Assembly (NCBI GenBank): GCA_043758205.1
Contig: JAYVNY010000070.1
Coordinates: forward strand, 1-22,581
Direction of reading: 5' to 3'
DNA: 22,581 nucleotides
Origin: JANNGC01 sp043758205
GTDB lineage: Bacteria; Verrucomicrobiota; Verrucomicrobiia; Limisphaerales; SIBH01
Position numbers and translations under genes: made by a program. Below, one piece after another: positions 14,050-22,581 of this stretch (positions within the stretch are counted from its first letter, which is position 1; the number at the start of each line of letters is the position of its first letter). Below the pieces are notes generated by a model, which saw nothing but the letters and a program-made list of their open reading frames with translations, did no database searches and was not told the origin of the DNA.

Positions 14050-15591
14050 ATGAATCGCCGGACTGCTTTCGCTCTGCTGCTGTTGCTGGCCGTCGCGTTC
14101 GCACTGCGCGTTCCGAAGCTCGACACGCGCCCGCTGCACAACGACGAGGCGGTCAACGCCATCAAGATTGCTGAACTCTGGGAACATGGCCGCTACCGTT
14201 ACGACCCCGACGAATACCACGGACCCACGCTTCACTACGCCACGCTGCCGCTGCTGTGGTTGAGCGGTGCGCGCAGCGCAGATGATTTCAACGACGCTCG
14301 ACTGCGCCTGGCACCCCTGGTCTGCGGAGTCGGGCTGCTGATTCTGCTGTTGCTCTTCTGGGATGGTTTGGGTCGGAACGCCATCCTGTGGGCCGCGCTG
14401 TTCACCGCCGTCTCGCCCGCGATGACTTTTTACAGCCGCTACTTCATCCACGAAATGCTGCTCGTCTTCTTCACCGCGCTGACACTCGGGGCCGGATGGA
14501 GATACGGGCAAACGCGTCTGGCACGCTGGGCGGTGATGACTGGTGTGGGCCTGGGGCTGATGGTCACGACCAAGGAAACTTTCGTCCTCACTTTCGCCGC
14601 GATGGGGCTCGCGGGCTTCGTCACGCTCTGGTGGACGCTGCCCAAGACGCAACGAGTTCAAAATCTGATCACCTCCTGGAACTGGAGGCACGCCGCGCTG
14701 CTTCTGAGCACTGCGCTCATCATCTGGCTCGCGCTGTTCAGTTCGTTCTTCACCAACTGGGCCGGGCCGCTGGATTCCATTCGCACTTATTTCCCCTGGC
14801 TCAAGCGCGCGGGCGGACATTCGCCACATATCCATTCGTGGAGTTTTTATCTGGAACGGCTGGCGTGGTTTCATCCGGCGAAGAGTCCCGTGTGGAGCGA
14901 AGGATTGATTCTCGCCCTCGCGCCGCTCGGCGCGGTCGTGTCGCTGCTGAAGCAATCGCCGCTGCACCGATTCCTCGCGCTCTTCACGATTATTCTCACG
15001 TCCATCTACTCGGCCATTTCCTACAAGACACCGTGGTGCCTGCTGAACTTTTACCTCGGCATGATTCTGCTCGCAGGCGTGGGCGCGGCGGCACTCGTGG
15101 AATTTTTCCGTGCGCGTTCTTTGAAGATAATTCTCTGCATCGCGCTGCTCGCCCTGACGGCGCAACTCGCCAGACAAAGCTGGCGCGCGAACTTCGTGTT
15201 CGCCGCCGACCGCCGCAATCCCTACGTCTATGCCCAGACGGTTCCCGACCTTCTGAATCTCGTGCAACGCACGGAAGCTCTGGCGCGCGTGGCTCCGGCT
15301 CAATTCGCCTCGGTGGTGAAAGTCATCGCGCCCGAAAGCGATTACTGGCCGTTGCCCTGGTATCTGCGCCGCTTCCAAAATTTGGGCTGGTACGAAACGC
15401 TCCCCGATGAACCGCTCTCGCCCATCATGATCGTCGCTGCGTCGCTTGATGCGCGACTGGATGAAAAGTCGGACAAGAAATGGCTGATGGTCGGCCTGAC
15501 CGAGCTGCGCCCAGGAAAATTTTTCGAGCAATACGTCGAGTTGGAGTTGTGGAAAAAATACGTCGAGACCTTGCCGCGTGAGCGGGAGTGA
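14050..15591 (+). CDS. Polytopic membrane glycosyltransferase-like protein (Agl23/TIGR03663, GT39-like)
   Basis: The 513-residue protein is a GT-C-fold membrane protein related to PMT/ArnT enzymes and the TIGR03663 'flippase activity-associated Agl23' family. The N-terminal helix (RTAFALLLLLAVAFAL) leads to the first extracytoplasmic loop with LDTRPLHNDEAVNAIKIAEL, where Asp32-Glu33 occupy the GT-C catalytic acid position, and then YRYDPDEYHGPTLHYATLPL, a signature of this family. About ten more hydrophobic segments follow, for example GVGLLILLLLFWDGL, ILWAALFTAV and IILCIALLALTAQL. The C-terminal roughly 120 residues are soluble. It probably transfers sugar from a polyprenyl-phosphate donor outside the membrane; donor and acceptor are unknown. 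It starts 12 bp after a terminator and converges on the DUF1501 gene. Confidence 0.88.
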   Translation: MNRRTAFALLLLLAVAFALRVPKLDTRPLHNDEAVNAIKIAELWEHGRYRYDPDEYHGPTLHYATLPLLWLSGARSADDFNDARLRLAPLVCGVGLLILLLLFWDGLGRNAILWAALFTAVSPAMTFYSRYFIHEMLLVFFTALTLGAGWRYGQTRLARWAVMTGVGLGLMVTTKETFVLTFAAMGLAGFVTLWWTLPKTQRVQNLITSWNWRHAALLLSTALIIWLALFSSFFTNWAGPLDSIRTYFPWLKRAGGHSPHIHSWSFYLERLAWFHPAKSPVWSEGLILALAPLGAVVSLLKQSPLHRFLALFTIILTSIYSAISYKTPWCLLNFYLGMILLAGVGAAALVEFFRARSLKIILCIALLALTAQLARQSWRANFVFAADRRNPYVYAQTVPDLLNLVQRTEALARVAPAQFASVVKVIAPESDYWPLPWYLRRFQNLGWYETLPDEPLSPIMIVAASLDARLDEKSDKKWLMVGLTELRPGKFFEQYVELELWKKYVETLPRERE

Positions 15592-15605
15592 AATCAGCGT
15601 CGAGG

Positions 15606-15622
15606 CCCGGCGGGACGCCGGG
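15606..15622. repeat. 3-nt-loop hairpin between convergent genes
   Basis: CCCGGCG-gga-CGCCGGG is a perfect 7-bp stem in the 39-bp gap between the glycosyltransferase and DUF1501 stops. Its stem matches the hairpin at 4372-4386, and the flanking GGGGCACC has a near match there on the other strand. It may act as a shared terminator, without a T tract. Confidence 0.55.
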
Positions 15623-15630
15623 GCACCAGA

Positions 15631-17085
<1,455 letters not shown>

Positions 17086-17183
17086 GCTCGTGCAAAATTA
17101 CCCAAGGCAGACGCGAGGGCAAAGGGGCAAATTCACCGCTACTCGGAGGGCGGACCGCCGAGTCCGCGTGTTGATAAGGTGCT

Positions 17184-17287
17184 GCGGACAGCCATGTCCG
17201 CAGTGTTCACTCATTCCTCACGCCAAGGCCGCGAAGGGCGCAAAGGAAAAAGACTTCCGACTTTGCGTCCTTTGCGCCCTTAGCGGG
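17184..17287. repeat. Palindromic repeats in the DUF1501/mutY spacer
   Basis: Two repeat types sit in the 266-bp gap 17086-17351. GCGGACA-gcca-TGTCCGC (17184-17201) is part of a 20-nt identity with the complement of 17931-17950 inside mutY. The palindrome 17216-17247 against 17268-17287 (CGCAAAGGA/TCCTTTGCG core) carries the same edge motif as the composite element at 1963-2188. No gene is visible in the gap. Confidence 0.7.
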
Positions 17288-17351
17288 AGGCAAAATTTTA
17301 GCCGCACAGGATTCGCAAAACACGAACACGTGGACTCGGCGGTCCGCGCTC

Positions 17352-18455
17352 CTAGCGCAAGAAAGTTTCCAACACCCGCCGGTGCGCGCTGGTGAAAGGC
17401 AGTTGCCGCAGTCGTGCCGCGCCGACCCATTCTCCCGCGCCCGGACGCTGCGGGCCACCGTTCAGTGAGCCGCGAAACGCCTCGAGCGTGATGCGGAAGC
17501 GGGTGATGGAATGCTTCACCGTGACGAGGGGCGTGAGTGTTTCAATCACCGCGCCGAGCTCAGCCTCCAAAGCGCGTTGCGCTTCCACCGTAGAAGTTCT
17601 CAGTGCCACTTCCACGTTGGGGAATTCCCAGAGGTGTGCATTCACCGCGCCGACCGGCCGCTGCCGGACGAGCAGCGCGCCATCCCGCTTCAGGACGCAC
17701 GCGACGAAGCGCCGTGCCGTGGCGGTCACGCGTTCGCCGAGATTGGGCAGTTGCTCCGTCCATCCCTCGCGCCGCGCCACACACCGCTTCGTCAGCGGAC
17801 AACTCACGCACTGCGGCTGTCGCGGCGTGCAGACGAGCGCGCCGAGTTCCATCAGTGATTGGTTCAATGCGGAACACGCGCCGGAGCAGCGGACAGCCAG
17901 GTTCTCTGTCGCTTCCGAATTCCTGAGCAGCTGCGGACATGGCTGTCCGCCGCTCCGTTCCGCTTCTTGCACCAACTGCTCCGCCAGCTTCCACAATCGC
18001 GCGTTCGTTTCCTTCTCCCGAGCGTTCGCACAGATGGCGAAGACGCGCGTGAGCACGCGAATCACATTGCCATCGAGAATGGGCGCGGGCTGGTCGAAGG
18101 CGATGCTGCATATCGCGCCCGCCGTGTAGCGGCCAATGCCCGGCAGCGCGAGGACGTCGTCGAAATTTTTCGGAAACACGCCGCCGTGCTGCGCGACGAT
18201 CACTTGCGCCGCCTTCTGCATGTTGCGCACGCGCGTGTAGTAGCCGAGTCCTTCCCAGAGTTTGTGAATCTTCTCCGACGGCGCTTTGGCCAGCGCGTGA
18301 ACATCCGGCAGCTCACGCATCCAGCGTTCATAATAAGGAATGACCGTCTTCACCTGCGTCTGTTGCAGCATGATTTCGGAGGCCCACACCGCGTAAGGCT
18401 CGTGGGTGCGCCGCCACGGGAGGTCGCGGGCGTTTTGGGAGAACCAGTTGAGCAA
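17352..18455 (-). CDS. mutY: A/G-specific adenine DNA glycosylase with an in-frame palindromic insert
   Basis: Removes adenine mispaired with 8-oxoguanine or G. Key parts are present: SEIMLQQTQV with catalytic Glu27, the helix-hairpin-helix LPGIGRYTAG followed by PAPILDGNVIRVL with Asp128, and the iron-sulfur loop Cys209-X6-Cys216-X2-Cys219-X5-Cys225. A C-terminal NUDIX-like recognition domain includes VKHSITRFRITLEAF. Residues 167-192 have no counterpart in E. coli MutY as I recall it and are encoded by a palindromic repeat; removing them restores near-normal spacing. The frame is open up to a GTG at 18653, but that part crosses repeat DNA and overlaps rnhC. TTG 18455 gives MLNWFSQNARDLPW, close to the family start, and 367 residues. 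The start is uncertain. Confidence 0.88.
   Translation of the reverse strand: MLNWFSQNARDLPWRRTHEPYAVWASEIMLQQTQVKTVIPYYERWMRELPDVHALAKAPSEKIHKLWEGLGYYTRVRNMQKAAQVIVAQHGGVFPKNFDDVLALPGIGRYTAGAICSIAFDQPAPILDGNVIRVLTRVFAICANAREKETNARLWKLAEQLVQEAERSGGQPCPQLLRNSEATENLAVRCSGACSALNQSLMELGALVCTPRQPQCVSCPLTKRCVARREGWTEQLPNLGERVTATARRFVACVLKRDGALLVRQRPVGAVNAHLWEFPNVEVALRTSTVEAQRALEAELGAVIETLTPLVTVKHSITRFRITLEAFRGSLNGGPQRPGAGEWVGAARLRQLPFTSAHRRVLETFLR
17882..17957. repeat. 76-nt palindromic element inside mutY
   Basis: The outer arms CGGAGCAGCGGACAGCC (17882-17898) and GGCTGTCCGCCGCTCCG (17941-17957) pair at 16 of 17 positions around 42 nt. An inner hairpin GCGGACA-tggc-TGTCCGC lies at 17933-17950. 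The right arm is the exact complement of 22503-22519, and 17931-17950 is the exact complement of 17184-17203. This is therefore a dispersed repeat placed within a gene. Confidence 0.85.
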
Positions 18456-18479
18456 GGGCGTGACAAGCGTCCCCGGCGC

Positions 18480-18638
18480 GCGGCCTTTAGGCCGCTTCGC
18501 CGTTCTCGCTGCTGGAGCGATCTGCTGTCCGCTGTCGTCTCCTGTCGTGATCGAGTTGACGCGGCCTGAAGTCCGCGCTCCGGCGGAATGGCTCGAAGCA
18601 CTTCCGCGACCTTGGACCTTGGACCTTGGACTTTGGAC
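18480..18638. repeat. Repeat block in the mutY/rnhC divergent spacer, with a 7-nt tandem repeat
   Basis: This holds the palindrome GCGGCCT-tt-AGGCCGC (18480-18495), fragments resembling the other hairpins (TGAAGTCCGCGCTCCGGCGG near 18568), and four tandem heptamers, CTTGGAC three times then TTTGGAC (18611-18638). The tandem unit and palindrome fall in the spurious upstream extension of the mutY frame. The block lies just upstream of the rnhC start. Confidence 0.7.
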
Positions 18639-18667
18639 ATTTTTCCCGCGCACTGTTGCCGAGCATA

Positions 18668-19660
18668 ATGGCCATGCCTACGCTGGCGGAAGTGAAACCG
18701 CTGACCAGCCACACCTGCAAACTGACGGACGTTCAAGCCGGCTTGCTGCATGAGATCTTGAAGGAAAGCAGCTACGAGTTTCGCGCCGTGTCCTACGCGC
18801 GTTTCGCGGGCGCGAAGGACAAGCTCAACGTCGTCTTCTACGAGAGCGGCAAGCTCGTGGTGCAAGGGAAGGGGACGCAGGAGTTCGTCGAGTTCGTACT
18901 GGAGCCGCAGATTCTTCAGCAGGCCAAGCTTGGTTACGAAGAAGTGCTGAACCCTGATTTGATTCTCGCCCGCTTCGGCGTGGACGAATCGGGCAAGGGC
19001 GATTTCTTCGGCCCGCTCTGCATCGCGGGAGTTTATGTCAACGAGGCAGTCGTGCGCGCGTGGAAGGATTCCGGCATCCGCGATTCCAAAAACATTTCCA
19101 GCGACAAGAAGATGGCGGAGTACGCCGAACTGATTCGCGACACGCCCGGTTGTGTCACGAGCGTCGTGCCCATCGGCAATGACGCCTACAACCGGCTCTA
19201 CATAAAAATGAAAAGCGTGAACCGCCTGCTCGCCTGGGGCCATGCGCGCGTCATCGAGAACCTGATGCTGCAAAAGCACCGCATGAATCCGCCGCCCGTG
19301 CGGGCCATCAGCGATCAATTTGCGTCGAGCAAGGACGTGGTGGCAAAATCACTCATGGCGCTCGGCCGCGAGATCGAACTGGTGCAACGCCACAAGGCCG
19401 AGGAGGACATTGCGGTGGCCGCCGCATCCATTCTCGCGCGAAATGAGTTCGTCACGCGCCTCGCGGAGTTGGAGAAGCATTTTGGCATGAAGCTGCCGAA
19501 GGGCGCATCTGCCGCCGTGGACGCCGCCGCGAAGGAATTCATCCTCAAACACGGCACGGAGAAAATGCCGCAAGTTGCCAAGATGCATTTCCGCACCGCC
19601 TACCGCGCGCAAGGTTTGCCCGAGCCGGCGAAAGTAGAGTGGCGAAACAAGCCCGCGTAG
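18668..19660 (+). CDS. rnhC: Ribonuclease HIII
   Basis: Degrades the RNA strand of RNA-DNA hybrids. The 330-residue protein has the two-part RNase HIII layout. The N-terminal substrate-binding domain, about residues 10-85 (LTSHTCKLTDVQAGLLHEIL, then DKLNVVFYESGKLVVQGKGT), separates it from RNase HII. The catalytic domain has RFGVDESGKGDFFGPL with Asp106-Glu107, RDSKNISSD, a later AISDQFASS and EEDIAVAAASILARNEF. The frame is open upstream to a TTG at 18626, but that part lies over tandem repeats; ATG 18668 (or 18674, two codons on) gives a normal N-terminus. No Shine-Dalgarno is obvious. It is divergent from mutY and convergent with the large gene downstream. Confidence 0.94.
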   Translation: MAMPTLAEVKPLTSHTCKLTDVQAGLLHEILKESSYEFRAVSYARFAGAKDKLNVVFYESGKLVVQGKGTQEFVEFVLEPQILQQAKLGYEEVLNPDLILARFGVDESGKGDFFGPLCIAGVYVNEAVVRAWKDSGIRDSKNISSDKKMAEYAELIRDTPGCVTSVVPIGNDAYNRLYIKMKSVNRLLAWGHARVIENLMLQKHRMNPPPVRAISDQFASSKDVVAKSLMALGREIELVQRHKAEEDIAVAAASILARNEFVTRLAELEKHFGMKLPKGASAAVDAAAKEFILKHGTEKMPQVAKMHFRTAYRAQGLPEPAKVEWRNKPA

Positions 19661-19777
19661 TGTCGTGTCGGCCGCGCCGCATCCGATGAGCAGATAACCG
19701 GGCGCTCTGGGGCAATTCCTCTCGTTCAATCCACCAGTGACAGCACCGCCGCAGCCTTCGCCGCTGGTCGCCGCAAG

Positions 19778-22399
19778 TCATGGCACGAAGACAAATTCCG
19801 GCGAATTCACCAGTGACCACACCGCGTCCTCCATGCGCTCGCGCCAGTCGGGAGCGAGGCGGGTGGTCGGAGGATCGCCGGCGCGGGCGGCACGCTCGGC
19901 TTCGAGTTTGATCTTGGTGGCTTCGGGGTGCAGGTGGTTGGACCAGGAGACAGGACGGGTGGCTTTGCGGCGCACCGGCGCGGCGGCTTCGCTGACGGCG
20001 AGGCGGGTGTCGAACCCCTCCTTCAAATAGCTGACGAAAAACTTTTCCTCATCCGGCGTCGGCAGGCGCGAAGCGACGCGCAGGAAGGTTTCGCGCGTCA
20101 GTTGCGGGAGCGTGATGTCGCCTCGCGTGGCGACGGCGGTCAGGGCGTTGTCGTCGGAGAGGCGCGTGATGCGTCCGTTGGCGAGCAGGCCGTTGGCGAT
20201 GGCGGCGGGCTGCAACACATTCGGCGAGTGGTCGCGCACGGTCTGCCCGCCCTGGCGCGACTCACGCCAGCCGAAGGTGGTGAGCGTGTCGGAAATCATT
20301 TGCGCCCTGGGCATGGCCAGCGCGGGCCGGTCCCTTTCGTTCGAGAGCGAGGTGAATTCCCAGGAGTGATACGGGGTGCCGAGGTTGTTGAACTCTTTCA
20401 CCGGACGGCGCCCGTCCACGTCCATGTTCATTTCCTCGGATTCAAATTTTTTACCGACGGCGGAGAAGAGTGAATCCACGATCTGTTCCGCGCTCAGGCG
20501 GCGGCGCGCGGGACCGGCGAACAGGCGTTTCTCCGGCTTGTCGGCAGCGCTGTCGGGTCGTGCCTCGCGTTGATAGGTGTGCGAGTTGAGAACCAGCCGC
20601 GCCACATGCTTCAGATCGTAGTCGTGCGTCGTCAGTTCGCGCGCCAGCCATTCGAGCAACTCGGGATGCGAGGGCTGCGCCGTTTCCCAGTCATCCACCG
20701 GCTCGACCAGTCCCTGGCCGAGATATTGTTTCCACAGCCGGTTCACGAGCACGCGGGCGAAGCGGGTGTTGTTCGGATCGGTGATGAGTGCGGCGAGGCG
20801 TTCGCGGGAATCCTTGGCGTTGCGCAGCACGTCCGAGGCGAGTTGGTCGGGCATGGTGTTCGTCAGCGTCCACGTTGGTTCCACTTTGGTGCCGGGCTGC
20901 AAGGTTACTTTCACAATGCGACCGATGACGATGTTGGCATTGGTCGGAATGGAACTGCTCAACGGCACTTCCTGCGGCGCGCGACGGAGCATGGCGGCGA
21001 GGCTGAAGAGGTCGCGCTGTTTGAAGTCGTGATACGGCGCATCGTGGCAGCGCGCGCACTGCATCTGCATGCCCATGAAGGCCTGCGCGACGATCTGGGC
21101 CTTCTGCGCCAACGGCACGTCGTTCTCCGTGGCGATGCCGAAACCCGCCGGCCCGCCGTAATTCGTGCTGCCCTCCATGAGGATCAATTCCGTGACGAAC
21201 CGGTCCATCGGCTTGTTGTCCGTGAAAGCCTCGTGGACGTACCAGCGGAACGGTCCGGTGTTGTTCAGCATCGGCTTCACGATGCCGGGATTTTCCGCGA
21301 GCACGTCCTGCCAGTAGCTGACCCAGTGATCTGCCCACGAAGGGTGCTGGAGAAAACGATCAATCGCCTTTGCGCGCCGGTCCTGGGCCGCGTCACCGAG
21401 AAACTGTTTTAACTCCTCGACGGTCGGGGTGCGGCCCACGCTGTCGAGCGCAGCGCGGCGGAGGAAGGCGTAGTCATCAACGAGCGCGGCGGGTTTGGTG
21501 TAGGCGGTTTCGAGTTTGGCGTTGATGAAGCGGTCTATGTCGTTTTGCACGGAAGCGTTGTTCACGGGGGGAACTTTGAGGGGCGGCAGTTTTGCCATTT
21601 GCTCCCGCGCGCGTTCGTGGCGCCGCGCCCAATACTGGTCTTCACTCGTGGCGAACTGGCGCCTGCGCTCCGTGTCTCCGCGCCCGTGAAAACGCCGCCT
21701 TTCGTCCTCATGCCGGCTCCACGCCTCATCCGACAAGGCGACGCGCGGCCCGTCTTCGGGACTCAGCAGGTAAAACATTTGTCCACCTTTCGCCGCGAGG
21801 CTCACCGTCAGTTCGCCGACTTCGGGCCGGCGCTCCTTGAAGCCGATGATCGTCTCCAGCACCACGACGTGTTCCGCGCCGTCGCCCGGCACGGTGGCCA
21901 TGGCCTCGCCCTGGCCGGGACGCAAGTAACGGACGTCCGTGCCGAGCGGCAGCGGCACTTCCGGGACTTCTTCGTGGCCGTCCGAGCTGAGGCTTTGAAA
22001 CTTCACCGTGAGCAACGGCTTTCCGTCGAGGAAGAGCCGCGCGCCCGTGCGCACTCGCAGCAGCAAGCGTTGTTCACCCTGCGGCAAGATCACGCGCGCC
22101 GAGGCGCGGAACAGGAACGGCGCCTGGCGATCCGTCTTGATGCCCTTCGCCGAATACTTCGTCGGCAGCACGACGAAGCCGAGCGTCGGCTCGGTGTAGG
22201 TTTCACTGACGGGCGGGTTCGTGAAATTCCAACTCAGTTGATCCGGCAGTCCTTCAAAAATTTCCACACGCACGGCGTCGCGCGGCAATTCGCTGGCCGT
22301 GATCGACGGCGCATTCGTTTCCGCGCGCACGGTCGCGATGAGCAGGCACAACACGATGACGCCAAGGATTTCGCCCGCAGGAATGCGCGTTTTTTTCAT
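19778..22399 (-). CDS. DUF1549/DUF1553 domain protein, exported
   Basis: The 873-residue protein starts with a signal peptide (MKKTRIPAGEILGVIVLCLL, cleavage near RAE). The N-terminal roughly 270 residues form an uncharacterised beta-rich region. DUF1549 follows, recognised by INAKLETAYTKPAALVDDYAFLRRAALDSVGRTPT, WADHWVSYWQDVLAEN and a CARCH motif (Cys448, Cys451, His452), which has the CXXCH form of c-type haem sites and also occurs in this family. DUF1553 then covers the C-terminal third: FARVLVNRLWKQYLGQGLVEPVDD, SHPELLEWLARELTTHDYDLKHVARLVLNS and a final VWSLVNSPEFVFVP. These proteins usually accompany DUF1501 genes; their biochemical role is unproven. Full length, no breaks. It converges with rnhC; the 117-bp gap between their stops holds nothing I recognise. 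Confidence 0.92.
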   Translation of the reverse strand: MKKTRIPAGEILGVIVLCLLIATVRAETNAPSITASELPRDAVRVEIFEGLPDQLSWNFTNPPVSETYTEPTLGFVVLPTKYSAKGIKTDRQAPFLFRASARVILPQGEQRLLLRVRTGARLFLDGKPLLTVKFQSLSSDGHEEVPEVPLPLGTDVRYLRPGQGEAMATVPGDGAEHVVVLETIIGFKERRPEVGELTVSLAAKGGQMFYLLSPEDGPRVALSDEAWSRHEDERRRFHGRGDTERRRQFATSEDQYWARRHERAREQMAKLPPLKVPPVNNASVQNDIDRFINAKLETAYTKPAALVDDYAFLRRAALDSVGRTPTVEELKQFLGDAAQDRRAKAIDRFLQHPSWADHWVSYWQDVLAENPGIVKPMLNNTGPFRWYVHEAFTDNKPMDRFVTELILMEGSTNYGGPAGFGIATENDVPLAQKAQIVAQAFMGMQMQCARCHDAPYHDFKQRDLFSLAAMLRRAPQEVPLSSSIPTNANIVIGRIVKVTLQPGTKVEPTWTLTNTMPDQLASDVLRNAKDSRERLAALITDPNNTRFARVLVNRLWKQYLGQGLVEPVDDWETAQPSHPELLEWLARELTTHDYDLKHVARLVLNSHTYQREARPDSAADKPEKRLFAGPARRRLSAEQIVDSLFSAVGKKFESEEMNMDVDGRRPVKEFNNLGTPYHSWEFTSLSNERDRPALAMPRAQMISDTLTTFGWRESRQGGQTVRDHSPNVLQPAAIANGLLANGRITRLSDDNALTAVATRGDITLPQLTRETFLRVASRLPTPDEEKFFVSYLKEGFDTRLAVSEAAAPVRRKATRPVSWSNHLHPEATKIKLEAERAARAGDPPTTRLAPDWRERMEDAVWSLVNSPEFVFVP

Positions 22400-22502
22400 G
22401 GTGGATACGCTGTGAGACTAAGCCGCGAGTGCGTTGATTCAAGGCTCAATCCAGCCTGTCGAGCAGACAGGGTGCATCTTGGGGGCGTGTTGCCCAAATG
22501 AT

Positions 22503-22527
22503 CGGAGCGGCGGACAGCCTTGTCCGC
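22503..22527. repeat. Dispersed palindromic repeat upstream of the DUF1549 gene
   Basis: CGGAGCGGCGGACAGCC (22503-22519) exactly matches the complement of one arm of the element inside mutY. It includes the hairpin GCGGACA-gcct-TGTCCGC (22510-22527). It lies about 100 bp upstream of the start of the large exported protein. Confidence 0.75.
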
Positions 22528-22539
22528 CGTCGCTGCGCC

Positions 22540-22581
22540 TCACGAAATCAGGCCGAGATCATCCGCCGGAATCCTGCGGAC
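22540..22581 (-). CDS. Possible C-terminal end of a gene running off the window
   Basis: On the minus strand the last 42 bases read in frame as VRRIPADDLGLIS and then TGA. The sequence is protein-like and would place a same-strand gene upstream of the DUF1549/DUF1553 gene, with a palindromic repeat between them. Only 13 residues are visible, so no family can be named and chance is not excluded. Confidence 0.3.
   Translation of the reverse strand, partial: VRRIPADDLGLIS

Overview
The window looks like chromosomal DNA from a high-GC member of the Verrucomicrobiota, perhaps the soil or freshwater Pedosphaera/Limisphaerales side. This is inferred from gene content and not proven. The pointers are paired DUF1501 and DUF1549/DUF1553 proteins, Tat-exported Gfo/Idh/MocA oxidoreductases, RNase HIII, few Shine-Dalgarno sites, and intergenic spaces packed with short palindromic repeats. 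I saw no rRNA, tRNA, CRISPR array, prophage, integrase or transposase gene.

Layout, left to right. 1-3.6 kb: carA, a small exported protein, a gene-free repeat block of nearly 800 bp, an omega-amidase-type nitrilase, and a convergent hicB-hicA toxin-antitoxin pair. The pair is bounded by two diverged copies of the last 39 nt shared with the nitrilase gene. 3.7-9.4 kb: a GmhA-like SIS isomerase divergent from purD, a diacylglycerol kinase-like lipid kinase, an exported NHL-repeat protein whose stop overlaps the start of a beta-carbonic anhydrase, and hisH. 9.4-9.8 kb: no convincing protein gene, but a 182-nt imperfect hairpin resembling 6S RNA in outline and a strong terminator. 9.9-14 kb: two Tat-exported Gfo/Idh/MocA oxidoreductases and a discoidin-like secreted protein, probably for sugar processing outside the cytoplasm. 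14-17 kb: an Agl23/GT39-type membrane glycosyltransferase and a DUF1501 protein. 17-22.4 kb: mutY and rnhC (divergent; genome maintenance) and a large DUF1549/DUF1553 protein.

Most genes are single transcription units, many convergent or divergent, so there is little operon structure. The exceptions are hicBA and the NHL/carbonic anhydrase pair, each with a 4-nt start/stop overlap.

The most unusual layer is repeat DNA. At least a dozen hairpins share one geometry, usually a 7-9 bp stem closing a 4-nt loop, with different stem sequences that keep their complementarity. One composite copy lies in frame inside mutY and adds about 26 residues just before the iron-sulfur cluster region. Perfect or near-perfect inverted repeats of 22-32 bp sit directly after several stop codons. 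A second class of hairpins with 3-nt loops forms an array near 1.6-1.8 kb.
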